NCBI GenBank assembly: GCA_003049465.1
Contig: PYSS01000024.1
Location: 62,001 to 126,000 of the forward strand
Direction: 5' to 3'
Length of the DNA stretch: 64,000 bases
Origin: Magnaporthiopsis rhizophila
Taxonomy: Eukaryota > Ascomycota > Sordariomycetes > Magnaporthales > Magnaporthaceae
Positions 11,097-22,000 of this stretch are shown here, one piece after another. A program made the position numbers and the translations under genes. The first letter of the stretch is position 1, and each line of letters opens with the position of its first letter. The notes below the pieces were generated by a model. It had not been told where the DNA came from. It searched no databases and was given only the letters and a program-made list of their open reading frames with translations.

Positions 11097-12564
11097 TTAC
11101 CATTTGGCCAGAAGGTACTTGAACCCGGCCCACTGCTCCTCACCCGACGGCACGATGTTGGAAGGCGGGATGGCGAAGCCGCCATCCTTCTCTGTAGCTG
11201 GCCTCATCTCGTAGCCCCAGGCGAGCTCGGCGCCCGCGACGTCGTATCCCCAGTCCATGCTCATGCCCGAAGTCTGGTATACGGTCTTGCAGGTCTGGCC
11301 GTACTTGAACTTGAGCCTGTTGACGGCCTTGATGGCGGACGCCACGCCGCCCGCCAGCTTCAGCTGGCGAGAGAGCGTTTTGGGCTTGGCTTTGCAGTCG
11401 TAGCCGTAGGGCACCAGGATTATCTGCGCGTACGAGTGGAAGTCGGCGAAGAACTTGATGCCCTGCGCGCGCCCCACCGTCAGGGTGTGGCTGACCAACG
11501 CCCTGTTCTCGGGCGTGTCGCCCGGGCGCATGCCGCGGAAAGCGCCGTCGCAGGGGTTGTCGGATGCGCCGCCCGCCACGTTCCACTGGTGCGGCCAGTT
11601 GCGGTTGATGTCGGTGCCAACGCAGGAATAGCCGGGCCGCGACTGGCGGTTCTTGCGCCACATTCGGTTGTTCATGTGCGTGTAGACGAAGCCTATTGCG
11701 GTTGGGCTCTCGGGGTCAGCGATGAGGAGCGGATCTGGGGCGGCCCGAGAGAGAGAGAGAGGTGTCCACCTACCGTCAGGGTTGACGACCGGCATGATGT
11801 AAAAATCAAACTTGTCGATGGCGCTCTTTGCTATGCTGTCCCCCTTCAGGTAACCGTCTACCAGTTTGTAGGTCATGTACTCGACGGTCTGGAAGCGCCA
11901 CATGTATCAGCAACGCACTCATCTCCCATGGAGAAGTCCCTGGGGAAAGAAAGAGCCATACAGGAGCAGCGATCCATTCACGCGCGTGCACCGTCGCGTG
12001 CCAGATGACAGCTGAGCGCTTTCCAGGCCCCTGGACGCCGTACAGGTGGATTCCCTTGATATCCCTGCCCTCGAACGACTTCCCAGCGACAAACGTCTGC
12101 GAGTTCTTCGGAAAGGCAGCCTGGACGTCGTCCAGCCAGGTGAGGTGGTCTTCGAACCTGCGGTAGGACTCGAACCACGACATGGCGGGCAGACTCGGCG
12201 CCTGGCGGGCGGCGATGGTGGCGGCGCGTGCGGACTTCCAGGGCTTGATCTCGCCCTCGGACCGGATCCTGGCGCCGAGGTCGGCGTAGAGCAGGTTCAT
12301 CTTGAAGCCGAGGCCCTTGAGCTTGCGCTCGGCGGTGGGCGACACCGCGACGTCCATGTGGTCGTGGCTCTCGGCGCAGGCGAGCGGAACGGCGGCGTCG
12401 ATGTTGGCGACGGCGACGGCGATCTCGGTGTAGTTGGCGCCAACGGCGTCGATCTGGTACACCTTGTAGCCATCGTACTTGGACGCGCGCTTCTCGAGCG
12501 AGGCCGAGGCCAGCGGCAGCACCGCGAGGGCCAGGGTCAGTGTCTTGCTGGCGGAGAACCTCAT
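11097..12564 (-). CDS. Secreted metallocarboxypeptidase, M14A (CPA/MCPA-like)
   Basis: Zinc carboxypeptidase removing C-terminal residues, expected outside the cell or in the secretory pathway. Exons on the minus strand: 12564-11962, 11888-11774, 11692-11097, in phase, 437 residues. A signal peptide (about 1-21) is followed by LEKR, a possible Kex2 site at 25, then a propeptide to about residue 120. Catalytic features are complete: zinc ligands H193 and E196 (HAREW) and H325 (FHSY), the substrate-carboxylate site around N269-R270 (GTDINRNW), the tyrosine-bearing YQTSGMSMDWGYD segment and the catalytic glutamate E401 (GYEMR). Length equals pro-carboxypeptidase A enzymes. Prediction is an active, zymogen-type digestive carboxypeptidase. 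Confidence 0.93.
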
Positions 12565-12692
12565 GGTGACAGCGGCGAGTGGCGCAAGGATGGCTGCTGC
12601 TGTTGCTGTTGCTGCTACTGCTTACCGACGACGGAGCGGCGGATAGGAGTCAGCAACAGGCAGAATTGGACGGGGGACGCGCGAGGGTAGCG

Positions 12693-12699
12693 TTTTATA
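12693..12699 (-). promoter_or_regulatory. TATA box of the carboxypeptidase gene
   Basis: Minus-strand TATAAAA about 130 bases upstream of the ATG whose first base is at 12564. Confidence 0.5.
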
Positions 12700-13553
12700 T
12701 CATCGCGCCCGTCGAAGTGGGAGTTTGTGTGATGCGGGGGCATTAAACGACTCTTCGCTTAACACTTTCCGCGACCCGTCAGGACGAGCACGCAACAAAG
12801 CATCCAAGACTGGTATCTTTGCTGCCACGGCTGTCATGGCCGGCGAAAAGGCCGTCGGCACGGCCCATCAAGGGTCCCGGATAGGGGGAGCAAGCCCCAT
12901 GAAATACCCAGCGGCCGCTGATGCCATGCCACCTCCTGCACGGGGATCCCGGGAGTGGGTCCGGCTCTCGGCTCCCCGCCTGGCTCACTGATGATCCACA
13001 CATGAACCTGAGCAGTTGATATCTCCAACCCATACGTCAGTCGCCCCAAGGGCGTGATCGACGGCCACGCTCGTTGCAGGGTATAAAAAGTGCTGCAAGG
13101 GTGGCCTCTGGTAACTGGTAGGGCACAGCGCCAGCTTACCCCAACCCTCCTTTTCTAAAGGACTAGGGTCATGAGGAATTTCTTGCTTGGCAACTAGTAC
13201 AAATCAGGCTTAGTTTTGTCCCAAAACAGCTCCCTGCCAGTTGGGGACTCCCTTTTGGTTTGGGGTGTGAGCCGCATGGCTGCATGCGGAAAATCGAGTC
13301 ATGGCAGCTGTGGCTGCATTGATGGATCTGCTAATTTTGCAGCAGCCATCAAACCCCTCCTCAGGGCCAGCCCCAGAGGAAGGGCTGTGTTTGTGGACCC
13401 GAGCGAGGGGCTATCTTGGCCTTGTGAAAAACGGTTTGGAAAACCCGCCAGAATGGCAGGCATAACCTTGGCTACTCGACCAGGACGAGAAGTGGTGTTG
13501 ATACTGCCCCTAGCCACCTCCTTCATCACCTCCTTTCCAACCTCCAAACTAGG

Positions 13554-13584
13554 GCCTGGCACCCCCTAATTAGGGGTCTGGCAC
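13554..13584. repeat. 14-bp perfect palindrome flanked by direct repeats
   Basis: CCCCTAATTAGGGG at 13563-13576 is a perfect palindrome. It sits between two copies of CTGGCAC in direct orientation. It could be a protein-binding site or the scar of an excised element. Confidence 0.7.
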
Positions 13585-13635
13585 GACAAATATGTGAAGC
13601 CGGCCACCCTCCCACCTTTGGATTTAATAAGTTAC

Positions 13636-13665
13636 GACGTCCAAAAGGCCAGGACGTCCAAAAGG
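13636..13665. repeat. Two direct copies of GACGTCCAAAAGG
   Basis: Identical 13-mers at 13636-13648 and 13653-13665, starting 17 bases apart. Too short to assign. Confidence 0.7.
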
Positions 13666-14155
13666 GCGAGGGGTTGAAGGCAAGGCGCGTGCAGATGGGA
13701 CGATGTAAAGGGCACGTTTTTTATTGCAAGGGCGGGGCCCATTTAAGTGTATCGCCGCGATATCCGTCCTCAATCCCATGGTCGAGCCTGATTCGGCAAG
13801 CAAAAGCCAGGCATTGCCTTCTTGCGCGTCTTGCAGACTCACTCTCGTTGGGCAGAGCTTGGCCAACCAGAAAGACGCAGGTGTGCCTACCTAGGGAGAG
13901 CAGGCACGTGCGACCACGATACCACCGCAGTCTTATGGGTCTATCCATCTTGCATCTTCCTCTCAGCCTTGAATGGATTATTGTGGGCCTTTATTGTGGG
14001 CTTTTATCCTTTTTTTGCGCTTACAAGCGGACGACCCGGTCGCTAACTCCCGTCACAAGCCCTCGTTTAGATGTGTAACGGCGGCGACCCCGATGACGGC
14101 CCGGAAGGCTCTATTATGCGTCCGCCGCAAGTCCACTGCTTCCATAACCTACATC

Positions 14156-14623
14156 ATGCCGACCCAAAACCGCTGCGGCGACGTGGGAACCTCAGCAGCA
14201 GTCCCAGCGCCGCCGTTTGTTCCGCCCGAAATCCCCCAAGAACACACGAGTAGCGCCAGGCCGGCGCCCCTGGGAGCCATGGCACACCTATTCTCGGCTT
14301 CGGCTCGAGCACGGGGCAGCGTCCCAGCCCTGTACGCGCCGGGCGACGTCTGCCGCCTGCCGGTCGCCTCGTCGCTGCGGTTTCCCGGCCTGACGCTGGT
14401 GGCTCACCGGTCTGGAGACACGCCGCCTCCGGCCGGGGACTCGCCGGCCAACCTCAAGTACCTCTTGGCCGTGCTCGCGCGCCTACTTCCGAATCGATGC
14501 GAGCCGCGGGAGTCTGGGTTGGCCGTCGGCTACGTCCCTGTGACCGGCGGCTGGGAACCACGGGGTGAATGCCCCCCGCCTGTGTCGACAAGATCGGCAG
14601 CGCCGCCGGCACTGAGAAGGTAA
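14156..14623 (+). CDS. Hypothetical protein, 155 aa
   Basis: ATG-initiated frame beginning MPTQNRCGDVGTSAAV and rich in Ala, Pro and Arg, in a locally GC-rich stretch. No signal peptide, membrane segment or known motif. Open frames occur by chance in GC-rich DNA, so this is weak. It may be a relic or the last exon of something larger. Confidence 0.25.
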   Translation: MPTQNRCGDVGTSAAVPAPPFVPPEIPQEHTSSARPAPLGAMAHLFSASARARGSVPALYAPGDVCRLPVASSLRFPGLTLVAHRSGDTPPPAGDSPANLKYLLAVLARLLPNRCEPRESGLAVGYVPVTGGWEPRGECPPPVSTRSAAPPALRR

Positions 14624-15433
14624 AGAAAATGGTTAGAGCTTTTTGGAAGGGCTGTCAGGCTCTTGGTTCGCGGGCCGGTTGCTCCGGCCATTAGTTTTCG
14701 GGGAGAGTTGGTGGACGCTGTTGAACAAGGCCATGTTCTGACAAGGCCGCCGAAGCGCCGCCAGGACGGCTGGGAGGGCAGAGATCGTGTCGCTGGTGGT
14801 TAATATCCATCAGGCTGATATCTCTATGCTCGGGCCGACGAGGAGCTTGGGGAAACGATGTTCCACTGTGCCGTTTCTGCTAGTCTCTGCGGCTTCCTTC
14901 GTGCCTATCACACCGTACTTTTGGTGGTTTGTCCGGCGTGCGCTCGACGAGGATTAACTACCCAAGCCGCCAGAAGCCATACATGGATTGGATACAGCAA
15001 TCCGAGGAACTACCAAACGCGGGTGCCACCACATTCCCTTGTGTCCAGGTGCACCAGGGTCAGGCAGACCTTGAGCGATCGTGGTATCAGGGACGCTTCT
15101 GAGGAGCGCATCGACCGTACAAGAATCGATCAATTATATCTACAATACCATTTACATAATTACACAAGAAATAGACATATATGATTACAAGCTTTTGCAG
15201 TCCCTCGGGGAAGAGTAGACGAAAGTGGCGAGAATCTTGCCTTTAAAACAGCAAGCTCAGATCTCTGCCGGGACCAGGATGAAGGTAAAAAGAAAAGGAA
15301 AAAAAAGAAAAAAAAAGCGAAAAAAGAAATCTCAAAAGCAGCTTCCCATTCGACATTCCAAGGCAAACTTCAGACATCCAAACTCTTACGGTGTGTGTGC
15401 CGAAACGAGCTCCCTCTCCAGGGCGCAATAGTG
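14624..15433. other. Intergenic, 3' flank of antiporter gene
   Basis: No gene supported. A purine-rich stretch (AAAG/GAAA runs) at 15280-15340 lies just beyond the antiporter stop codon. Confidence 0.5.
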
Positions 15434-18029
15434 CTAGCCGAAAAGGCCCGAGGCGCGACCGCTGAGGCCACCGGTCGCGGTGGCAGTGGCCACGGTGGTG
15501 AGAGTGGCCGTGATGGACGAGACGGTGGCCGTGATGGTGACGGTGGCGTTGCCGTCGTCGGCACCACCGCCAAGCAGGTTCGCGGCCTCGGCGTTGGGGT
15601 AGAAGAACGCAGCGACGGCAATGATGATGTAGGCGGAGCACAGCAAAGCACCCTCGAGGTAGTTGCTGCGACCGTCGAGGACCAGAAAGTTGACGATGAA
15701 GGCGCTAACAAACATGCTGACCGTCTCGAAGAGGGTAAAGTAGAGCGACATCCTCTTGCCCATGACCCAGCCCAGCATCACGACGAGCGGCGTGACGGAG
15801 ATGGCGATCTGGATGGAGCTGCCCAGCGCCACGCCGATGGCCAGATCCATCTTGTTCTTCATGGCCACCGTGACCGCCGTCACGTGCTCGGCCGCGTTGC
15901 CGACGATGGGCAGCAGGATCAGGCCGATGAAGGCCTCGGACACGGTCGAGCGCTCGTGCACCACTTCGTTGATGGCGCCCACCATGGACTCGGCGCAAAT
16001 GGCGACCAGGCCCGTCGACACGACGAGTAGAATCACCGCGGTTGTGCGGGACATCTGGCGGTGCTTCCCGTCGTCGCCGCCTTCCACCTCGTCTTCGGCG
16101 CCGCCATCGTTGCCATCGGGGCCGGCTGCGGCCGCAGCAATCCTTCTAGGCGCGCTACCGACGATAATGGGGACGATGGGCGGGATGGCGCCCGGCAGCA
16201 GGTGCTGGGACTGTTGGAGCTCTTGATGTAGCGAGGGAAACGAGCTGGCACGCCGGAGTCCTCGCGGCTTGTGATGATGGGGCGGGTTCTGGAGTACCGG
16301 CGTGCGCGGCGTCATGGGAGGCCTGGCAAACTGTGTGGTCGGGGTGGGCGGCGGCGGCGGTGAGAAGACGGTCTGTGAGATGGTCTTGCTTATGGTCGGG
16401 TGCAGGGCACGGAGCGAAAAGGGCCGCGGCTGCGGGGCCGTCTTGGGGGCCGTCTGGGCCTCGACGTCGGACGCAAGAGCAAAGTCGACCCTGCGCGCCT
16501 CGCCGTCGCCGGGCGCCGTGGTGGGAATGGCCGGAGCAAACAGGGGCTGCTCGGTCTGGTTGTCGGGCTGCTGCTGCTGCTGGGTGCCTGCAGACCCGGT
16601 GTCGCGCCGGTGCTTGTGGTGGTGATGATGGTGGTGGCGGTGCTTGCGGTGCTTGCGGCTCTTCTTGGTCTTGCGAGCCTTGTCGTTGGGGCCTCCCTCT
16701 GCCTCGTCATCGGCCGGGGCCGTGTCGGTGCCGGCAGGCATGAAGGCTGGCTGATCCGTCGCCGGGGACGTCCCATCAAGCGGCGTGCTCTTCTCGCCCT
16801 TGTCGGCACGAGAGTCAGACGACGACGTGCTATGTCTCCGAGTGGCAGCTCGCTTCACGGCTCGCTTGATCTTCTTCGCAGTGGTACGCGAATGGTTGGA
16901 CGCGTCCGAGTCGGAGGCTGAGGAGCTGTCCGAGTCGCAGGTCAACGAGGACCCATTGAAGTAGTTTGCCGCGGGGCCGGGCACCATCTCCTGGTCGATT
17001 ATGTGCTGGGGCGTCGACTCGTACAGATACGAGTGCGAGTTGAGCTGGAAGAGGAGGTAAAGACCATAGATGAGCAGCAGAATGACGCTGACACCGCGGC
17101 TGACTTGCAGAACCTTGACATCGGCCGTGTCCCTGTTGCTGAACGAGGCGTGGAAAGCGGTGGGCAGCAGGAGGCTCGTAACACTCAAACTAAGAAGACA
17201 CGCGCTCATCTGCGTTACGGTGCTGTTGTAGATCTGCTCGCGGAAGCGGAGGCCGCCGAGCAAGAAGCACATGCCAAGGATCAGCAGCAGGTTGGCCAGG
17301 ATGGACCCCAGCAGCGACGCCTGCACAATCCGGATCTCGTTCTTGACCAGGGCGATTATGAAGATGATCAGCTCGACGGCGTTGCCAAAGGTGACGTTCA
17401 TGAGCGCGCCAACGGTGTCACCCAGGCGACCGGCCACACTCTCGGTGGCGTGCGACAGCAGCCCGGCCAGGGGCACGATGGCGATGGCGTTCACGGCGAA
17501 GACGACGCCGCCAGACAGGTTGACAAAGTGCGCAGCGATGCCAACGGGCACAAACACCAGCAGCCAGTTCAGGTAGCTATAGACCAAGATACCCCACAGC
17601 GTGATGTAGAATCGCTGGAAGACGTTTTTCTGCGCGTACTCATCGTCATCGGAGCTGGGCGCGCCGGCGCCGAGAGCACCAGCTGAGGTGGCATCTTGGG
17701 TCGCGCCAGGCCCGCTCTGTGACGTGGAAGTTGCATTGGCGACAGGGTTGCTTGCATTCCTGGACGAGTTCGCCCGTCTAACGGGTTGGCGCCGGGCTTT
17801 CTCGCGCGCCCATCCGCGGACGCGATCTGGGGAATGTGCCATTTTGTTAGCTGAGGCTTGTGGCTAACCCGAACTGCACCACCATATCGGGGCCGTCATT
17901 AACGCTTTGGCTTTCGCCTTTGGCGGTTTGCAGTGCGCAAACGGCCAAGACAGATGGATGGGAGCCCAGCAGCTCAACATGCGATATCGCAGTAGGAGGA
18001 GAGCAGAGGACAAGAAACAACTTACGCAT
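15434..18029 (-). CDS. Vacuolar-type Ca2+/H+ antiporter (CAX/VCX1-like) with long cytosolic loop
   Basis: Exchanges cytosolic Ca2+ for H+, normally at the vacuole. The main exon is a continuous frame from an ATG at 17842 to the stop at 15434 (802 residues). A 175-nt intron (18025-17851) with donor GTAAGT and acceptor CAG would place the start at 18029 and add MPNK in phase, so 806 residues is my preferred model. Numbering from the 17842 ATG, the duplicated CAX signatures are GNAVELI (153-159) and GNAAEH (648-653), each inside a membrane block. Between the two halves lies a hydrophilic insert of about 320 residues (280-600), Ser/Asp-rich then Lys/Arg-rich, with a histidine run (403-409) and a Gln run. 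Yeast Vcx1 is about half this length. The loop may be regulatory. Divergent from the kinase-like gene. Confidence 0.92.
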
Positions 18030-19018
18030 CTCGTAGCGGCTAAAGCTTGCCAGTCGTGTGTGTCGCGGCCTCGAGAGACAAACACAGAAGCCAACCAGAT
18101 ACGATCGCCAGCAGGCGCGGAGCAAGATCCGTGGTGGAGGGGAAAATAAGCTTTTTTGCCAACAGCCAGCGGGCGGGCTTGCTGCAGCTCGGCAAACAGG
18201 CAGTGGGTTGATCCAGATACGGCAATCTGGCAAGGGCGATCAAAGTGTGGTGGGGAAAAAAGTGAGCTGGACTGAACGGAACGAGCGGGCCGGCCGACTT
18301 AAAGAGGAGACCAAGGTCTGCGTCATGACAGCACCAGCTACTCGGGTTACCACCCCTGGCCCTGGGGCGATCCCTGGATCCACTGCCCTAGGCTGCTGCA
18401 CCGGCAGTCAATCTCACGAGCCAGGAACGACGGGAGCTAACCTTGCGGGTCTTAAGGCTGGATGCCCCACATGCCGCACGCGTGAGTGGATCGCAGAATC
18501 GACGATGCTAGGTACAATGCACTGTACCAGACTACTAGAGCCCCTGGGCTACATTTTGAGCTTCATTGTTCCCGCATCGGTGCCAAATCGAAGGGGTCAA
18601 GAGCTCATGGAGCTGCTCTCAGTGCCCCGCCCTGGATGTGGAACTTCCCCTTCCACCACCACGATGCGCCAGATGCGTCTTTGTCGGCTGCAAACGTGGT
18701 GCAGTTTTGGAAGCTCTTGTCGGCATCCTTTGACGCTTTCTTTTTTTGGGCGTCCGTTTTCGTCGCCAGCTCCCACAAGGCGCCCTCAACACCGCCTTGT
18801 CTCCGGCGTCCTTTGTCTGAAGAAAGCTCTTCGGCATCCTCAAAAGCCCCGGGACCAGAAACCAGAGTCGGTTGTCTGTTTCTTTCGTTCCAACTCCTCG
18901 CGGATGTAGACATGCGCGAGCTGTCCCCCTTCCATTGACCAAACCCTTCTTGTTTAAACTCTTCCTCGACCAAGCCAATATCAATATTCCACCTGCCGGT
19001 AGGCGAGGTTTCCTCACC
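18030..19018. promoter_or_regulatory. Divergent promoter region, antiporter and kinase-like gene
   Basis: About 1 kb separates the two divergent ATGs. No other gene is supported. No clear TATA box on either side. Confidence 0.45.
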
Positions 19019-22000
19019 ATGTCGCAGCCGGCGATACCCCCTCGAAGCTCTCCCGTAAGCGGGAACGTCGCGTCGATAAGCAGCGCTTCTCCATCATCAT
19101 CTAGCCCGTATCTTAGTGCCCAAGCAGAGGCAGATCGGAAAGCGGCCATCCTCATGAACGCGATATACGCTCTCTATTGGAGCGGCCGCATCAACCTATG
19201 GCGCGGTGACCGGATCTCCCTCCTTCGGCGACTACCACCAGAATATCAGACCCTTCCAGTGCGAGCTTTTCCTCAAGGAAACATTGGCGACTTCAGGAAT
19301 CTCCTCATTGCCGGCCAGCAGGGCGTCCCGTCGCAGACAAGTCCGATCAAGTTAAGGCCAGGTGGAGGCCAGACCAGGAGGAAGTTGAGTGCCACCCAAG
19401 CGGAGCAACAGGCCATGGTCTCTACCATCCACCTCCGGGCCACCGGCTTCCGGTTCGTCAAGATGCTCGGCTATGGCGGCATGGGCGTGACGGCGCTGTT
19501 CGAGACAACGGACGAGTTCGGCTTGACGCACAAGGTTGTGGCCAAGGTCTCGCTGAATCCAAACCGCAGTCTCCAGGCTGAAAAGGAGAACCACGCGGTG
19601 CGTTTGAAGCCACCACGTCCCTAATCCCGAGTTAACCTACTCCTCAATTCCGCTGCCTGTAGCTAACATGTTTTTCCTTCCCCCGTCCTCTGCACCCACC
19701 TCCCAGATCCTAGGGCGCTGTCTGCACATCATAGGGACGCTCAAGGCGTCCTCGTTCTTTGTGACAAACCCCAGGGACAGGGCCTGGAGGAACAGGATCG
19801 ACGTCGGAAACGACATCCTCCTGCTCGAGTTCATGAAGAATGGCGATCTCTCGTCCCTCCTCGAGAAACTCGGCACCCACAGGGTGAAGCTGTGCAATAG
19901 GCTCCTCTGGATGATTTTTGAGTGCCGTACGTTGACACCTTTCTCTCTTCTCTTCCCTCCTTTTCCCCTTTTTCCTCCAAGTTTATATTTCGCCTTTTTT
20001 TGCGCGCACACCACAGGTGACTGACATCCGCCGCCCGCCCCGCCACACAGTTTTCAAGGCCTGCATTGCAATGGCCTGGGCAGGCAATCAGGTCATCCCC
20101 GAGGGCGCAATTTGGTGGGACGAGATAGTTGGCGACATAGAAAACGATGATCCCGACTCCGACTACGCCTGGCTTCATCTCGACCTTGACCCCCTGAATG
20201 GTGAGTATCAACCCATCAACCCCTTTTGTAGGCCGCGGCAGCATGGCCAGCGCTGCCCAACGCACTACGATCTGACAAAGCTCCTAACTCGCTTCTTTAG
20301 TCCTTGTTGGCGATCTCGACATCAACCACTCTACTGGTTAGAACCACCCATCATATTCCACGGCGCCATGTATGCACGTTCATGTAACCTGGTTTCTGAC
20401 CGCATCTCCATATTAGCCTCTGCCACAGAGGAGCTTGTTCCAACAGAAGCCTCTGCCGCCCAGGAGCCGGCTTCTGCCGCGACAGAGCCGAAGCACTACC
20501 TGTTCCCCATCGTCAAGGTACGTACAAATACGGACCCTTCCTTTCATGCTTCCTTCTCTGTTCCTGCGCTGATTGTACAACTAGGTCTCTGATCTGGGCT
20601 GCGGCAAATTTGTCGACACAGGCCATTGGTATGCTGCCGACTTTCAGCACCGTCATCCCATGCATCTTCTTCTTACCACGCCTCTCAGGATTCTAACATG
20701 CATTTAGGCGTGAGGTCGTCGATGCGAGGTATCCAGGCAAATGGGAGTACAAGGCACCGGTACGTTTCTCCTCCACCCGTCTTCTTCTCCTTTCCGGCGT
20801 CATGTGGATGTCGTTAAGCTGACGGGGTAAAATTCCGCCGAATAGGAGCAAACGACTCTAGAGTGGGAGTACTTGGACGACAAACTATGGGAGAACCTGG
20901 AGAACCTCCCAGTCCTAGCGGCGGGCCAATACGGCCGCTGGACTAACCTCTACCATATCGGGCAGATCATGTGGTGCCTCGTCACCGGACTGCATCCTCT
21001 GTACCCGCCCAAGCTCAAGAGATACATCTCCAAAGACAATGGCATCAGAACCGTGGAGTACAGTTACGGATGCGCACTACTCGACCAAAAGTTTTCCGAT
21101 GTGGATCCACGCTTGAGGAAGTTGATTATCAGCTGCATGAAGCACGACCCCTTGGAGCGCCCGCCATTCGATGAGATCGAGGGCATGATCAAGACTGCGC
21201 TCGATGACCCCAACAAGGTCAAGTTTGTGCGCGAGCAGGACGACGCCGAGCTGTTGCGCCTCGTCCACTGGCTCTTCGACGAGCCAAAGGACGCGCCTCC
21301 TCCCCACATGAGCGGCCAGAGACGGGTGGCAGTGCCCCGCAGTCCGCCGGCACCTGCATCTCCATCTCCGCCTGCGGCGACTTCATCCCGGCATGGTCTA
21401 TCCGCCGGCGCCGCCGCCTCAGCCCCGGTTGTTCTCAACGGCCCTCAGGCGGCTCCGGCCCCGCCCACATCGTCACCCGCCGTACCCTTCTCTTCCGCCC
21501 CAGTCGTACGCTCGTCCAGCTTCGCTCCTCCTGCCTTCGCGGCTATTGCGGGAGCTTCCGCCAGCGCCGGCCAGCCGTTAGCATCATCAGGCACGACAGT
21601 CGTCAACTCTGCCAGAGGGAGCAACGGGAGCGATGATGGAGACGACGAGGATGGCGCTGGTGACGGTGCGCTAGGTGGTGGCGGGGCGATATGGGCTGCT
21701 GGGTCTGGCGCCAGAGAGGACGGCGAGTCGTCGGACATCTACAACGCAAGCGATTACGTGCCGCGCGACGTCCGATCCGTCAGTGCTGCCTGGGGTAGCT
21801 CTGCGGCGAGAAGCCGCAACCCCTTGGACTTCTCGATGAGCACCGGGTTCCTGGGCGACTTCCTGGGCGACGGCAACACGAACGGTCAGCTACCTGGAAT
21901 AACCGATCCAACAGGGGATCCCAGCCCGCCGCGATCGGGCACACGCTCGACGGGGCCCCGGCTGCCAGGCCCTACTCCCCCATCCATCCTGAAGAAGCTT

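Larger units (their letters stand above)
12700..14155. other. Intergenic with possible transposon debris
   Basis: No supported gene. A TATAAAAA lies near 13083, but the 117-codon frame downstream begins with TTG, not ATG. Two small repeat structures are listed separately. Confidence 0.45.

Noticed and set aside
13216..13569. 117-codon frame after a TATA-like sequence
   Set aside because: Its first codon is TTG rather than ATG, there is no motif, and the interval contains repeat debris.
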